From Caldifarciminota bacterium (lineage in GTDB: Bacteria; Hydrothermota; Hydrothermia; B15-G9; WFZT01): 5,669 nt of DNA. The notes below the pieces were generated by a model. It worked only from the letters and a program-made list of their open reading frames with translations. It searched no databases and had not been told where the DNA came from. Numbering within the stretch: position 1 is the first letter of the stretch; each line of letters starts with the position of its first letter. Location: contig JALXCE010000195.1 in assembly GCA_026991055.1 (NCBI GenBank), positions 1 to 5,669 on the forward strand, written 5' to 3'. The translations under genes were made by a program, and so were the position numbers. This document shows positions 4,855 through 5,669 of the stretch, one piece after another.

Positions 4855-5669
4855 TCATTCTAAATTCTCCGCTGGTTTCAATTCCTCAAAGTGCCAGAAT
4901 TTTTTGATTGTACCGGCTATTTTTACATACCCAACGAGGAATGGAATTTGCAAAATAGGGGCCACAGCCGGAGCGATCGCCATCACTCCCATGCCTGCTG
5001 CAATCGCGATGGCAAGTGCAGTTCCTTCATTTTTACCAACTGACGTAAATGTCATTGCCATGTGATCGCGGTACGGTATACCAATTGCCTTGTTGAAGAA
5101 TGTGAGGAAAAGAAGTGCCGTGAGATAGTAAAGAAATAACGGAATAAGCGCAATTGCCACGATCACAGGCTTGCTCGCCACAAGTTTCGCTTTCTCCATG
5201 AAGATTAGAAATACGATAGTGTACATTCCAAGAAGCGAGATAGAGGGAAACATGGGCTTGATCTTCAGGAATCCTTCAGGACCAAGCTTCCTGAGGAGTA
5301 TCTCGCGGGTAATTACTCCAAGAATCATCGGGATAACGACCACGATGATGATGGTTTTAACAAGTAGCCATGCGGAGATGCTCAGATGGTATGCAGAGGC
5401 AAACACTTTTAGCCAGATAGGAACCGTAAAAATGGCAAGAGTAAAGCTCAGTGCTACGATGATCGTGGCAAGCTCAAGGTTACCGTCTGTAAATCCGGTG
5501 TACGCAATACTCATTGAAGAGCAAGGAACGACCACCGCAAGTAAGAGTCCAAGTGCCAGCTTTGCACTAATGGGAACAAAAATCCCCGTAAGCTTTATAA
5601 GGCCGTACATCAAAAGTGGGGAAACAACAAGTCCCATTGTTACTGCAATTAAAAGCTGCTTCCACAGCT
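4855..5669 (-). CDS. SBF-superfamily permease, ACR3/BASS-like, 5' end outside the window
   Basis: The C-terminal 271 residues or so of an integral membrane transporter lie here; the frame stays open through the right edge, so the start is missing. Met at 5637 is internal, since an in-frame hydrophobic sequence precedes it. By eye there are about seven membrane segments among residues 2-240 counted from that Met. The family shows two broken-helix motifs: VVPCSSMSIAYTGFTDGNLE (36-55), with Cys39 at the position where ACR3 carriers keep a cysteine in a VPC context, and SVGKNEGTALAIAIA (199-213) leading to APILQIP (226-232). ACR3 proteins export arsenite by proton antiport, while BASS relatives import bile acids or pyruvate with sodium. 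The cysteine and the linked regulator favour a metalloid exporter, but no ArsR, arsenate reductase or methylase is visible here. It is the first visible gene of the minus-strand cluster, 48 bases before the CMD gene. Confidence 0.82.
   Translation of the reverse strand, partial: LWKQLLIAVTMGLVVSPLLMYGLIKLTGIFVPISAKLALGLLLAVVVPCSSMSIAYTGFTDGNLELATIIVALSFTLAIFTVPIWLKVFASAYHLSISAWLLVKTIIIVVVIPMILGVITREILLRKLGPEGFLKIKPMFPSISLLGMYTIVFLIFMEKAKLVASKPVIVAIALIPLFLYYLTALLFLTFFNKAIGIPYRDHMAMTFTSVGKNEGTALAIAIAAGMGVMAIAPAVAPILQIPFLVGYVKIAGTIKKFWHFEELKPAENLE

Overview
The window carries eight protein genes: seven complete and one running off the right edge. There is no rRNA, tRNA, CRISPR array or insertion sequence. 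The lineage cannot be fixed from the sequence. Strong Shine-Dalgarno sites (GGAGG type), two GC-rich hairpins after the first gene, and several TTGACA-like/TATAAT-like pairs with 17-base spacing favour a bacterium, probably an anaerobe and possibly a thermophile. Similar gene families also occur together in archaea, so an archaeon is not excluded.

Left part (1-2490): a DJ-1/PfpI-family gene on the plus strand (82-660) ends at two stem-loops. These separate it from a convergent minus-strand DUF218/YdcF-like gene (845-1471). That gene is divergent from an exported alpha/beta-hydrolase (1562-2473), and the roughly 90 bases between them hold candidate promoters for both directions. All three products are enzyme-like housekeeping or stress proteins, with no sign that they share a pathway.

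Middle (2491-3533): a single AT-rich plus-strand gene (2595-3533) stands apart from its neighbours in base composition. It encodes an unrecognised 312-residue protein. Its beta-strand-associated Glu, Asp and His motifs suggest a xylose-isomerase-like TIM barrel. It is the least explained gene here and the best candidate for new biology.

Right part (3565-5669): four minus-strand genes read as one unit in the order permease, carboxymuconolactone-decarboxylase-like protein, NifX-like protein with a coiled-coil tail, PadR-type regulator. The last three are joined by 4- and 8-base overlaps, so they are very probably co-transcribed and translationally coupled. The permease belongs to the SBF superfamily that includes ACR3 arsenite exporters. 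A metalloid or redox-stress cassette controlled by the PadR protein is a reasonable inference, but it is not proved by the sequence.
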